Assembly (NCBI RefSeq): GCF_905220415.1
Contig: NC_059544.1
Location: 1,800,501-1,864,500, forward strand
Length of the DNA: 64,000 nt
Reading direction: 5' to 3'
From: Colias croceus
Lineage: Eukaryota; Arthropoda; Insecta; Lepidoptera; Pieridae
Shown here: positions 34,011-45,642 of the stretch, one piece after another
Numbering within the stretch: position 1 is the first letter of the stretch
Layout of the letters: every line of letters begins with the position of its first letter
Notes under the pieces: generated by a model
The model's input: only the letters and a program-made list of their open reading frames with translations
Told to the model about the DNA's origin: nothing
Databases searched by the model: none
Made by a program: the position numbers and the translations under genes

Positions 34011-35106
34011 AAAAGTGGGTTAGTTTCACCATTTATCGAGAACTCAAGAACTATTATATTATTATCAAGAAATCAAGAAAAATTGTATCAAGAATGGCTA
34101 GGCGGACACTCTCATTATTGCATTTTCAATGCCATAAATGGAACTTACAATAATGTTTGCGAAAATTGTGCTATAAGTATTAAGTAGATAAAAAAGTTGA
34201 AACTCTTAACTATTTTAAATAGCATTGAATTGACGTTAATACATAATATACAATATTTAATAATATAACTGGAATAATATCTACCAAATCAAAATTAGGC
34301 AAATTATTGAAAACCATTTACCAAAGAACAACACAAATTTTACTGTTTCTATGGGATATAAAAAGTAAAATCCGAATCTCTATATTTATTAATCGGATAT
34401 AGCAGTATCTATGGTTCCATACCACAGATTATATCAATGCATTTTTAAGCTATATCGAAACTTGTCGAACATGGCAACACTAGCCCATGTACAGTAGCCG
34501 ATATTTACTCGCTCGTTCGCACCTCAACACTCTAAGTGACCGGTCCGATAGTTTTAACTATCCCATACGGTATTGTTTTATTTTTAATTTGTTTGCCCTT
34601 CTTATGTAGAGTAAATGTCTGGTATGGGGAATCGTATATGCCCAGACTATCTATGGTATATGGAATACCATAAACAACGCGTGGCGTAAAAATATTGGAG
34701 TAAGTAGTAAAAGAACAGATAAGAAAAATCAATAAAGAATTAATAAGATCGTGTAAGAATGTTATTGTCACAGGAAATGTGTGATGACTAGTTGCTTGAA
34801 GGTACATGTTACTAGATACCTACTAACAGACATCGTTCTCCCTTTTTTTATTACATTTTCTCTTATACATAATGAAAGTGTAATTAATTAATATATTCTT
34901 GTATGCCATTTAAAAACTGAATCATTCACCGAAAATTTTACCTTTACCTTTGAAATTTGATTCTTTGACCTGAAATCTGATAAGGGTTCCTTGCCTTGTA
35001 AAGCCGCATCAAATGTTTTTAAAATATAGATGACATCGCAACAGCTAATGTGTTCATTCGCCCAGCATTTTATCCTAGAAAAAATTTTTTAAAACACCAA
35101 AAAAAG

Positions 35107-35279
35107 ATGTGTTGGCACTCGGGGACTGCCGCGGCCGCGGTAAAGCTATTGCATAGCATGTCTTCAAGCCACACCTCCGAGCCCGTCGGAGTGGGGAGCG
35201 TGAGGTATTTTCGTTACGGAATTTCTCTATTCGGTCCGCTCAAGGCCCGCGATAGGAGCTATGCAATAACTTAAAAAAA
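35107..35279 (+). mobile_element. Structured GC-rich retroposon-like repeat, copy 1
   Basis: About 170 bp, far richer in G+C than the surroundings and nearly identical to 49911-50078. Near the ends, AGCTATTGCATAGC (35144-35157) and its reverse complement (35257-35270, one mismatch) would pair and enclose about 100 bases. Inside are CTCCGA/TCGGAG and other stems. An A-run lies before the element (35097-35105) and another follows it (after CTTA). There is no frame. It may be a SINE-like retroposon of a structured RNA. I do not recognise the parent RNA. Confidence 0.6.
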
Positions 35280-35879
35280 GCTACCGCGTTCCCACCTACT
35301 CCACCATCACTCATACAAGTAATATCCCTCTCCATAATTAACATATCGAAATAAAAAGAATAAATAAATCCTATAAAACATAGCATATAAGTTTTTGTCT
35401 ACGATGATGAGAAAATAATGACCACTAGTCCTATAACCGGTTGCCAACTCAAGCTATTAATATTATATTGATCATTTCTTGCCATCTTATTTGAATTAAT
35501 GAAGCATTAACTATGAAATCTAGAGTTTAAAAGTGAAAGTTTAGAGTTTTTGAAACTAAATTTTAGTATGAACTAAATTTAGATCATTATACAAGCTAGA
35601 TTTTACAAGCTATGTGTACGAAATGTTAAGCTTATCTTGCAGTGGTTTATTACTTTAGAACATTTGAAAAGTAGGATAAATTATAACACATTTTTTTTAA
35701 ACAAACAAACATTTTGTAGAAACAATTCCTTCATTAATAATTAATTCAAAACTAAGGTTTACAATTTTCCTTTTAATTTCCTAGGTACTTAAATTCCAGC
35801 ACATCGTCTATGGTAAACTATTTAACAATTTAGTATAATCTGTTGCAAATTGCGATAATCTGTGGTTTGACAGTACAAA

Positions 35880-36040
35880 AATCGTGGCCAATTGTAAAGG
35901 AGCGGGAAACATTCGCGCATGCGTCACACGGCGCGGAGGCGACGCGGCGAATTCCGAACGGTCCTAAATCGACTTGTCTGCTCGCGGTGCCTGTCCGCGC
36001 CATCTGGACGCTAGGGTTGTGTAGTGATATCGATACTTTG
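35880..36040. promoter_or_regulatory. GC/CpG-rich island with promoter- or insulator-like motifs
   Basis: A sudden GC-rich block in AT-rich DNA. It contains TTCGCGCATGCGTCAC (about 35911-35926), resembling an NRF-1/Ewg site; GCGCCATCTGG (35997-36007), whose reverse complement CCAGATGGCGC fits the insect CTCF core; and TATCGATA (36028-36035), the DRE, which also contains the CGATA bound by BEAF-32. A plus-strand frame covers the block, but I see no coding motif. Motif assignments are by eye. Confidence 0.35.
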
Positions 36041-36960
36041 TGAACAATTCGATAGATGTGGATATTATTAACATGTTGTAAAGCTGAAAAGGTTGGTGAT
36101 TGTTTGATAGTGCGAGCTAAAATAAAAAGCTAAATACATATTTCATTTATTTTTTTCATACGATCTCTACGGCGGCTCTACTTACGATCATATCGAACGT
36201 AAAAGTTATGCTCATGTAAATCGAAGAAAACACCAATGTGAAATAGTCTGCTATATTTATTTAAACAGACATATTTTACATGACGAGGGAATTTAACATG
36301 CAAACTAAGCAAAGAGCAGTGTGTTGTCCCTATGACTAGTAATATGTAGTAATTAATAATATCAAATCTTTTTTATTTATTGCTTTTCCGTTTTTTAAGT
36401 CGGTTGTTTTTAACGCAGTTATTTTTATGTTGTCTTTGTACTACACACATTATGCAAATAAATACATTTATACAAATCAAGTCTATGATTAAAAATTTAA
36501 AAGCTATATAAATTTGAACGATTTTTACGATGTACTATGTAATGACCCCATGAATAAACTTTAACATCGTGCATAGTAATTAATCTGTTTTCATTTTAAC
36601 AAATAAATTGTTTCAGGAAGATAGCTATTGAAATCCCACTGGATTTTGCCAGCATTAGCGCAGCCATATCTCTATAAAACACTTTTTATCTTACTTATCT
36701 ATCCGTCACATCATGCACCTAAACAATTATTTGCAATAATATCACCACGTAAGGCATTAATTTATTCATTACAATATACTCTGAATAAAGTTACTCCATT
36801 CGTTCTCTGGTCATCCTTAAACTATACCAATTATTAGCGCAAAATACAATCACATAATTATACTTTACGTTACATTTATACTCAACAAATCTATCGACAT
36901 GAACAGTAAAACACTAACAAAAGCGCGGCAACATCGCTATCACATTTCCCATTCTCGCGC

Positions 36961-37170
36961 GCATCACTATCATCGTGTGTCTCGCTCGCACACCGACTAC
37001 CTTATTTAAATAAACTGAGTGCACTTGATCGTCCGCCATTTCTTATGCGCCAAATTGAATTCTATTTCTATGACGTTAAGGTGCACGTGTACTTGGGGTT
37101 GAAAAAAGTCGAAAAGGTTGTATGGCCAGGTTATCCCGCGCCCTCTGGGGGAAGTCACTCGAGTTAAGTT
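36961..37170. promoter_or_regulatory. Second GC-rich island with a CTCF-like motif
   Basis: Contains a CpG-rich lead (TCTCGCGCGCATCAC just before it, CTCGCTCGCACACCG inside) and, at 37137-37151, a sequence whose reverse complement CCCCCAGAGGGCGCG matches the general CTCF consensus at 13 of 15 positions by my count. Both strands are open across much of it (plus strand from about 36910 to a stop at 37165; minus strand 37006-37239), so a short conserved exon cannot be excluded. No family is recognised. Confidence 0.3.
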
Positions 37171-37697
37171 AATTTTGGCCGGAAATCTTGGAACAACTAG
37201 TGGTGACCTTGACATGACTTTTGATTTTGTTTGTGGCACAGATACAAAATAATGTTGACTTTTATTTCCATTGTAAATGAAATGTATTACATAAGTAAAT
37301 CCCTAAACATAATATCATTCAATATTTCTGTAAAATTAAAATAATTAGGTGCTTCCTTCCTTCCTTGATACAGATATAATAATTTACTTCTAAATGTAAT
37401 GTTATACACATTTATACAGACAACACTTATAATATGTTCTCTGTAATTTAATGTACCTACTGTAGGTATCATTTTTAGGAATAAATGTGTTTCTATTCTT
37501 CTATTCTATTCTTCCCAATTTGTTTACTTAAAGCATATAATAATATAAAATGGATCTGCTAAATAAAATCCGCCTTATGCATTTTAGCACGCTTACAAAA
37601 ATAATACGACAAACACAAGCAGCTAACAGATTAAATAGAAATAAGAATAGAAAAGAAAAAACACGCTGAAAACTGCACATCCACGCTGGGAGCTTAC

Positions 37698-37881
37698 GGT
37701 AGCGTGAAGAGAAATAGGGTTAATTTGTAAAAGCAGCCATATCTCACGCGTACACGCCTCTGCAAATGGCCGACTATCCTTCAACCAGCTGGCCATCAAT
37801 CTGGATACAAAGACATCATTATTCGAGATTGTTCTAGAACTTTTATGTCTGTGCAGATTCAGTTTTTTATCAATCATTTTG
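37698..37881 (-). CDS. Weak candidate exon, product unknown
   Basis: A 184-base segment with an acceptor (CACATAAGTACAG) and a donor (ACC followed by GTAAGC). After one base it is open for 61 codons: it begins KMIDKKLNLHRHK and later contains RLMASWLKDSRPFAEAC and REIWLLLQINP. It is GC-richer than its flanks and reads like protein, but I recognise no family. As a first exon it could start at the ATG at 37875-37877. No in-phase partner is secure: the frame at 32731-32946 has a compatible phase, but joining them is speculation. Confidence 0.25.
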
Positions 37882-37947
37882 CTGTACTTATGTGATGGTA
37901 AGTTTTTGTTTTTAACTTGTTTTTTTTTAGTAAAACGTCACGATTTT

Positions 37948-37999
37948 GGTATCATTCAATCTTGCCAAAGAAGTTTCACTTCTGACAAATATGCTCGGC
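37948..37999 (-). repeat. Dispersed GTCAGAAGTGAAACTTC repeat, copy 2
   Basis: Reverse-oriented partner of 32493-32545 with a few differences. Its palindromic core is the better preserved of the two. Confidence 0.6.
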
Positions 38000-40900
38000 T
38001 CTTTTTTTATTTGGTGTGAAAGCTTAACCTTATCAATCTTTGTGTTCTGTTATATTAAGTTATACCAAAAAGGGTCATTTTATACACCAGTATAATTATA
38101 GTTTGTATGTAATTCAACAAGTATGACTAAAATAATTGCAATTCCTAGTTAAGGAATAGTTTTCAACGCCAGTCGGTTACCGACACCAATACTTATCGAA
38201 TTACAACCGGCCTACTTTCCGGATATTTGCATTACGCCAGATTTGCAAACTATCACCTATAGTAGTCTATCTATAATTTAGTACACCACAAATCAATTAC
38301 AAAATTAGCTATCTGTCCTTATTAGTTTCATATGAAATATAAGTATCTGTATTTAGTAAAATTTCAAAAAACTTTTTCAAAAAATTTCAAAAAACGATCC
38401 TGACTTCCGAACTAGGTATGTACTTATATAGACGTCAGTAACAGTTTCTTCCCTACTATTACATAACAAATTCCGAATATTATCGTTCTTACAAACATAC
38501 TTATTGTTTATAATATAATATACCTATATGATAAATAAAAAAAAACTCTTGTAGATTACTTAAATAATAAATAATCCATCAATAAATGTTCGATTAGAAC
38601 ACCATATAGAATCATAGACAACAAAGTATTAGCAATATCAGGATATAGAGAGCGTCATCAATCCAGCCTCCATTTAGCCAGGACACTCTAGATAGCAACT
38701 TGCATAAAACATTAGCCAGGCATTGGCTCCTGTTTATTGACGATACACTATACAGCTAGTTACTTTTTGCACTACAGAAATGTACTTTACGACCTCACTT
38801 CTTTGCTGATTGAGTTATACTGATTTGTTTTTGTTTGTTATTCAAATTTCGAATGGTTAGCCTGCGCGAATCATGAATGGCCATAGACATGTTTTTTTTT
38901 TTAATTACGTAGCAATGAAATGTCAACCAGACTTTTTTGAGCTTTTTTTTTTTAATAATGTGCTGTCCACATAATAAAATGATGCCACACAATTTTAAAG
39001 GTTCTTTGTTGTTGCTTCACTGCATCTATCATACATGATACGTGTCCCTTATAATGGAAACGAAATATTCCTAAAATAAGAGGAGTGTTAATATATTTTT
39101 CGTGTTCCACATAATTAATGATCGCCGTCAAATATAAGGACATGAATTGTTTTTATTGTCATCCTCGTTGTTGAAAAATAAAATTAAAATCGTGTCAAAC
39201 GATTTATTATGATCTTGGTTTCTTTTATTTGCGGTACCAAGACGTACGACCTTTGAAAGTTATCTTAATTAGATAATAAATATTAAATCAGGTGCAAATT
39301 TCGTCAAATAACTCTGTATTATACGCGTTTCGTTATCAGAAGTATTTGGTTTTATATTCTTTATAGCCTGCCACTTAAAGATTACATTTTCATTCCATAA
39401 GCGATGTGCCCAAGAATTTTATTAAAATATATGTTCTACATATTATTATATTAAATACATTACGGGTTTTGTATATTACAAAATATAACATCACAAACTA
39501 TCACAAATAAAAATAAATTATCATTCTTAATTTTCGAATTCTAAATTCAAATACACCACCAGCCACGTTAACAGCATCAGACGATTAATTTACACCTCAC
39601 GGAGCCGACACAGTAAACTGTCGTGTGTCGTGTGAGCCGGCTGGGCCTACGCAATTTTCCAACACTAACTCATTCCTTGACAATTGTATCGACTATTTGT
39701 TATTGTACATTTCCGCTTTTCCCCGACAACACTATTTATACAGTAGAAAGCGATTTTAAGGATGCCATAGCTTATCTACGGTCTTAGTTAGAAATGTTTT
39801 CTTATGTAGAACGGTTATTCGGTGTGTTAATTTATTTGATGTCGCATTTAAAGGAAAATTCTAAATTAGTATCCTTTGCCATTTATGTATGTAAGATATT
39901 GTTCCTTAGTGATTAGGCCGTCCATTTCAAACGATTCGTTTAATAATTGTGAGTATAAAATATTTTTGTTAATAGATTTCTTAACAATAATATTGCTTGA
40001 AATAAAAGTTAGGCTACAGGTACCCCTAAAAATTGTTTTTCTTTAAAAATAGTTAACCTCTAATATCAAACACGGAAAACTATGGAAAAATACCTATAAT
40101 AAATGTAACGATACACTCGCATATAACGTTCTAATCCATTACTCACGCATCATTATAACATAACCACAAAAAGCCAAAAAGAATGTGTTAACACGGAAAC
40201 CCTATTAAACTGAATCCATTCGACTGTTCACAAAACAACGCGCCCAGAACTATCTACGATAACGTCTCGATTACTATAAAAATATTGAATTACTGCGTAC
40301 AGTGGAAAAATACAGCTTTTTATAAAAATAACGCTGGTTGAATTGTAGGACTATTTAGCTTGCAGTTGGTAAATTTGTTTATTCATTAGTAAGTCTTTGA
40401 AAGTTTAAAAGAAAAACATTAGAAGTACAAACGAAAATAACATTCTGATTTTCATTCCTTAATATTACGGAAGAGAGTTATAGTAAATCGATGTATTTTA
40501 CTATCATTATGACTTGATCTATAACTTTCTTTAAGTAATTCTGGACGGAAAACAAAGTATTCCGAATTATTTGCCTGGAATATACCTATAGAAGTCAGTC
40601 GTTACGCGTATATTCTGTTTGTTCTTGACTTAAAGCTCTTGCACTAAGACTTAAACAAACATCGAACACAAACAAATTATCCTCGAAGCTTCGACAACGT
40701 TTAGAAAGCAATTCTGTATATTTCAGTCAGACAATTCACATTGTATTTTAATTAACATTATAATCCATAAGCATGAACAATCCATGAACACCTCAACAAA
40801 ATTCACAATGAAATTAACAACGTAATAAATAAAGAAAATTTAGAATAACGACCATAACAGTGCGTGAGTAGATTTATAGTAATGTACCGATCGCCAACAA

Positions 40901-41583
40901 CCGGCCGGCATATTTAACATTTAAACTAGCACTTCTTCAATTTTATTCCACAATATTGCTGGCAGATATAATTTACGTGGTAAGACGACGTTTCAAGAGC
41001 TGTAATACATTCGATCGCCGGCACGCAATGGTACCCAACAATAAGTGTCATAACATTGATATAAGTTATGTGTTCACCGTTAGCTGGACCATCTATATTT
41101 AGATTATTTAATCTCGGTTACTGTCTGTTAATGTCGCGGAGTGAAATATGTACACCCGATCTGCAATATACTTACTATACTTAAGATAGGCCCGCCTGGA
41201 CTCAATAATATATTACGCGACTTTGTGAATCTATGTGAAATAGTCGAAAACGCGGAGGGAACAAAAACAAAACAATTAAATGGGTATTTTGGGAAGAATC
41301 CAAATTAACGCCGCCGTCAATTATGATGTGGTGTGTTGTGTAAATATTTTAATTGTCTGAGAAATTTTGACAAACGCCATTTCAAATTTTGCAAAAGCGA
41401 TTAAAAGTTTAGATACAACAATTTAAAATTATAACTATAAGTATCGAGAGTCGAGACCATAGAGTATGTAAACTAGACATCAATTAGATTTTTGTAAACA
41501 TAATTGTATTTCTACTAAGAACTATTATTTCCTTAGATATTATGAGGTAAGTACCTCAGTACATAAAACTTGGAAATATCATA
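38000..41583. other. AT-rich stretch
   Basis: No gene or element recognised. The minus-strand frame 38952-39143 contains a decent acceptor-like CTCCTCTTATTTTAG, but no donor in phase. Around 39596-39640 there is a GC-richer block with an ACAGTAAACTGT palindrome and GTGTCGTGTGAGCCGG. Confidence 0.4.
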
Positions 41584-41754
41584 GGGGTTAGACAAGTGGC
41601 TTTCGTTTAGCGTAACGTTTGATAGAATAGATTATGAATGTATGAGATTGACATAAGCTGTAGATAAATGTATCGACAGCTTACGTCAATCTCATACATT
41701 CATAATCTATTCTATCAAACGTTACGCTAATAGAAAGCCACTTGTCTAGGGGGG
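41584..41754 (-). mobile_element. Foldback (hairpin) MITE, copy 2
   Basis: Near-identical to copy 1 at 18065-18227 but in the opposite orientation. The two arms pair almost perfectly for about 70 bases around a loop near 41660-41685. Similarity to copy 1 continues past the hairpin into GCAGATGTG(TTCGCTGTCC), about 24 bases on one side only, so the true element is larger than the hairpin or the two share a preferred target. Confidence 0.8.
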
Positions 41755-41849
41755 CAGATGTGTTCGCTGTCCCCATCAGGGTATGGGAAACAATCATCGA
41801 TTAATTTTATTTATAAGCGAGTAGTAATCAGCTTTAACACAATCAAATA

Positions 41850-42110
41850 TTACGTGCGTAGGTAGGGAGATATTTTTACAAAGAAATTTATTATAAATTT
41901 ACATCTACAAGGGAACCAAACTAAAGAGGTCTTGATTGTTCGAATTTTTATATATGCAGTCATGAAAACGACAATAACATCAACAATAAAGTTAACTCTA
42001 CGCACAAAATCAAACCCAGGGAACAGTTCTTCATGTCCTGGTTTGCGCAAACCGCGCGTATAGACAGGCCATAAGATAGGTCCGTAAAAACATGCTATAT
42101 AGGTAAATAG
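41850..42110 (-). CDS. Weak candidate exon with hydrophobic segment, product unknown
   Basis: After an in-frame TAG within a possible acceptor (GTTAGCTTCTAG), the minus strand is open for 86 codons to a TAA. The peptide includes GPILWPVYTRGLRKPGHEE and NFIVDVIVVFMTAYIKIRT, one likely membrane helix followed by basic residues. That stretch recalls the S2-S3 region of voltage-gated/CNG-type cation channels, but this is an impression only, and the expected S4 arginine array was not found nearby. A donor-like AGAT followed by GTAAAT would end it in phase 1. It may be chance. Confidence 0.2.
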   Translation of the reverse strand, partial: LFTYIACFYGPILWPVYTRGLRKPGHEELFPGFDFVRRVNFIVDVIVVFMTAYIKIRTIKTSLVWFPCRCKFIINFFVKISPYLRT

Positions 42111-45100
42111 CTAGAAGCTAACACTTAGCTAATTAGCTGGAATTTATTGAGCCGTCCACAGATACGAAGGTCGAAGGCTACAACTGTAACCGAACCATCT
42201 CCAGTGCTGCCGGAAAGTCTTATTTTTAGCACTAAATCTAGGATCTAAGACCGGCGCGGATAGCTAAATAACTTCACTTGGGGCTGCCATGAAATAAATA
42301 TATTGGGAACGTTTTAATGTGTGTATTGGTTATAGTGTATAATAATTTGCTTGTAAATTGTGACTGTAGGTAATGTTCATTTAATAAAATTGTTTGTGGC
42401 TCATAATAATTTACTATGTGTATATTATGTTAAAAGATGAATTTATGCAGATGAATTTATGTAACAATTAAATACTTATGGCATGATAAAGAAATGTTTC
42501 CTGAAAATATCTATTTTACCTACTTTTATCTTCATCTCCCTAAATGAAATCATGTAAATTATACTAATCGTGTAATACATAAATATTTTTATTTTTATCT
42601 ATAAAACCTCTATCTATCTACCGTTACAATATTTTATCGGAGCAAATTCCTGGTCATTCTAGCGGGGGATAGCGGTTGGTTCCTACGTGCATATTTGCAG
42701 ATAGCATCTCTCTCAAATTTACTATAATGACCGTTTCACACGAGCTCGCCTGTATGAACACTGCTTTATAAACAATGTTATGACTGTGTTGGTGACACTC
42801 AGTGTTGCTATGCACGTAATCTAAAATAAAACTAAATAATTTTTAATTTAAATTACTTTAACTAGTGTTCAAAGTATCAATATAAAGATTTGTACAAGGT
42901 AAGTCCGAAAATAACGATTTTAATTAAATGACTATACTTGACTCTACAAAGCAAAATCATGTTTCAAAATTATCCCAATTCAAATAGATCACGTTCTAGA
43001 AATATTTTATTTATTATTTAATATACGAACAACAAATAGTTTATTATATTCTGCACATAAAAAGGTTTTTATAACCTCGTAATTGATTCTTCATCATTAC
43101 AAAATAAAAATTTACACGCGGTAATAAAACCTCATTAGAATCCATAAAATTAAAAAAAAAATACTGGCCGGTTTTAAAAAGAAAACGCAAGGGCAATTGG
43201 CGCGAAGTGCGAACTCACTGCGCGAACATTAAACTGATCTCGCCCATAAAATGCAAACTATTCCTTTTAATCCCGGCATACTAGTAATAATTAAAACACG
43301 TGAATGGCTTAGTAAATAATGGATAACGCTGGCTTCCGCGTATTGTACGATAGTGTTAGAACAATGAACGGTTTTGTATCGCTATGTCATAAGTAACTCG
43401 GTAATATACATGTATGTCCTATGTGTGACCACGAAATGCAAGGCTTGTATCAATTTGAATTTGAATAAAGAGCGGGAAAGTGTGTGAGTTTATTTTATAT
43501 AATTATGTCTAATAAGCTGAATGAATTCGTGTATAGGTACCTATGCCATTGTAACAGTGTAACAATAATTAGTGTGACCACAGGCTCCTGAAAAACAGTT
43601 CATAACTATATTAGGAGCCTGGGTCATTAAGTTTTTGTAACATATGATGGTGTAAATAAATGATTTATTTATTTATTTATTTCTATAATGAAAGAAAAAA
43701 TTAAATTACAAAATGGAAGCATGAAATAAAACAATATTGTTGAGGTAAGCATTACTATAAATTGTACTACTATAGCTGATGCCATATTAATTTTGAAAGT
43801 ATACCTACGTATTGGTTTTATTTTTATTAAATCGTATCATTATATTAAAACATTGCCTGGGTCTTTATCTTTATAAAAAGCAACTAAAATAATAATGCAG
43901 AAAAAGCTAGCCTTATTCGAGCTTACATTTTCTATCTATACGTATTAAAAAAAAAAAGTTACAAAAAAAGGTTCATTAACACTACGTAAAACTTTATAAA
44001 ATTAGTATACACAAGCAAAGCCAGCGAGCCAGGCTAGCTTCAGACAGCAATTATTTACAGCGAGCCCGATGTAAATCCTACTTTCAAGCGGTACAAACGT
44101 TTATGTAAATAAGCCGTCATAAACATACGAATGGATTTAATAAATGCGAATCAGAACATGCTTAATGAATTACTGTGATCATTTTATTTATTAGATTGTT
44201 AAAGCAGTTGACATTGCTTGGGGACAGTTTTTGAGTTGAATAGGGGATTCTCAATTTAAGTTGATTTTTTTTTCTTTTTCTTTGAAGTATTCGAGAGAGA
44301 GAGACTCTCAATTCAGGGTATCAAGATATCTATTGAAGAAATGTGGTTTGTAAGTAACTAAATATTTTTTATCAAAAAAAAAAATTGATAATGGAATAGT
44401 ATACTGTATAATGTTGTAACTTGAAATCTTCTGAGTTTATGTAGAAACGAATACTTACTTGGTAAAACATAAATAGGTACTGCATATTTAAAATTTATAT
44501 TATCTACTCGTTACTTATATTACTCATCTGCACTTTTGAAATGATTAGAACATTCGATATTAACCCCTCAGCTGTCGCGGCGCGCCGCCTCAAAAAGGTG
44601 CTGTCTGTCGGGCAAATTCGAGCTTTCGGCGCTGATTTGCCGATTTTTTTCGATATTAAAATTTGTGATATAAACTTTAACCTGTGAGACTCTTGTAAAT
44701 TTTGATGCTAACTAGATAACCAAACTTTATATTAGTTACCTTACTTACTCCCTGGCATGCTTATTTTACTTATTAGAAGCATTTTTTCCCACACATTTTG
44801 AATAAATGTTACATTGTAAAGAAAAATACTCATAAAAAAATAATATCAAGGTATTTTAGATTTTTATTTTTGTATTTTCATACTAGAATAGACAATCTTT
44901 TGAGTGAATATAACAAAAACATAGGTTTATTTAATAAAAATTCGAGAAAGTTGATTATGAATATCATCGTTTACGCATGAGCATAAGCGGGCGCGATCTC
45001 CAATCATGTTCATACAAATACAGACTTTACAGGGTGCTCCAAAATGACAACATTTCAAAATTTTTTGCTACTTGTTTTTATTTTTATTTTAATCAAAACT

Positions 45101-45338
45101 AGATAAAAACTAACAGTAATTTTTACTTTTTGGAAATATTTAGGTTTTTATTAATGTTTAAAAATCGTCTTATTCCTAAATGACGTTATTCTTATAGTGG
45201 GCTTTGTTCTAACGTCTGTATGTATAACGTCTCCACATGTCTAATTTATTTTCTCTTAAAATTTGCATTTAAGAAAATATTTTTTGTGGTAACAATAGCA
45301 TTATGAAGAAATGCTTTTTTTTTCTTTCATGCTCTTAA
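42111..45338. other. AT-rich stretch with decayed repeats
   Basis: 42130-42290 is GC-richer and repeat-like. 43150-43260 has a GC-richer patch. 44569-44650 contains GTCGCGGCGCGCCGCC and is otherwise unexplained. One LINE tail is listed separately. No gene recognised. Confidence 0.4.
43554..43681 (+). mobile_element. LINE 3' tail fragment with stem-loop
   Basis: GTGACCACAGGCTCCTG...AGGAGCCTGGGTCATTAAG forms an exact 8 bp stem (AGGCTCCT/AGGAGCCT). It is followed by GTAAATAAATGA and (TTTA)n. A terminal stem-loop plus short repeat tail is typical of the 3' end of non-LTR elements. No coding part is present. Confidence 0.5.
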
Positions 45339-45642
45339 TCTATACATATAATAAATCTGTAGAAGGGTCAATTCTGTACATTGAAAATATTGAAAATATA
45401 AATAGCAGGGGGTGTTACTGGATCGATACCAAGCCCAAATATGTGATTAAAAAAATTATTGTCTGTCTGTCTGTCTGTATGTGAAGGCATCACGTGAAAA
45501 CTAAGGTTTCGGTTTCGATGAAACTTGGTATAATTATACCTTATTATCCTGGGCGTAAAATAGGATACTTTTTATCCCGGAAAAATTGGTAGAAAAAAAT
45601 CTTAATTTTTTCCGTGCGGACGGAGTCGCGGGCGGAAGCTAG
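45339..45642 (+). mobile_element. Non-autonomous Helitron-like element
   Basis: Starts TCTATACATATAATAAATC, carries (GTCT)n at about 45463-45478 and TTTTTATCCCGG, and ends GTCGCGGGCGGAAGCTAG before a T. At 304 bp it is longer than its relatives, with a unique segment near 45370-45450. Confidence 0.7.

Larger units (their letters stand above)
31937..35106. other. AT-rich stretch with a few decayed repeats
   Basis: Holds the repeats at 32493-32545 and 33871-34010. A GC-richer, repeat-like patch lies at 32300-32400. An inverted pair GTGGGTC/GACCCAC lies at about 33221-33286. The minus-strand frame 32946-32731 follows a fair acceptor (TACCTTTTCAG), is open for 71 codons and has an AATAAA about 90 bases past its stop; I do not call it a gene. 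The minus-strand frame 34532-34807 (91 codons) has no support. Confidence 0.35.

Noticed and set aside
34532..34807. 91-codon minus-strand frame
   Set aside because: Hydrophobic, AT-driven composition, with no splice site or family match.
36180..36241. 62-base minus-strand segment with splice-like ends and a hydrophobic peptide (FTLVFSSIYMSITFTF)
   Set aside because: Start and end phases do not fit the neighbouring candidates (37698-37881, 32731-32946), and GTAAGT-like sites are frequent by chance.
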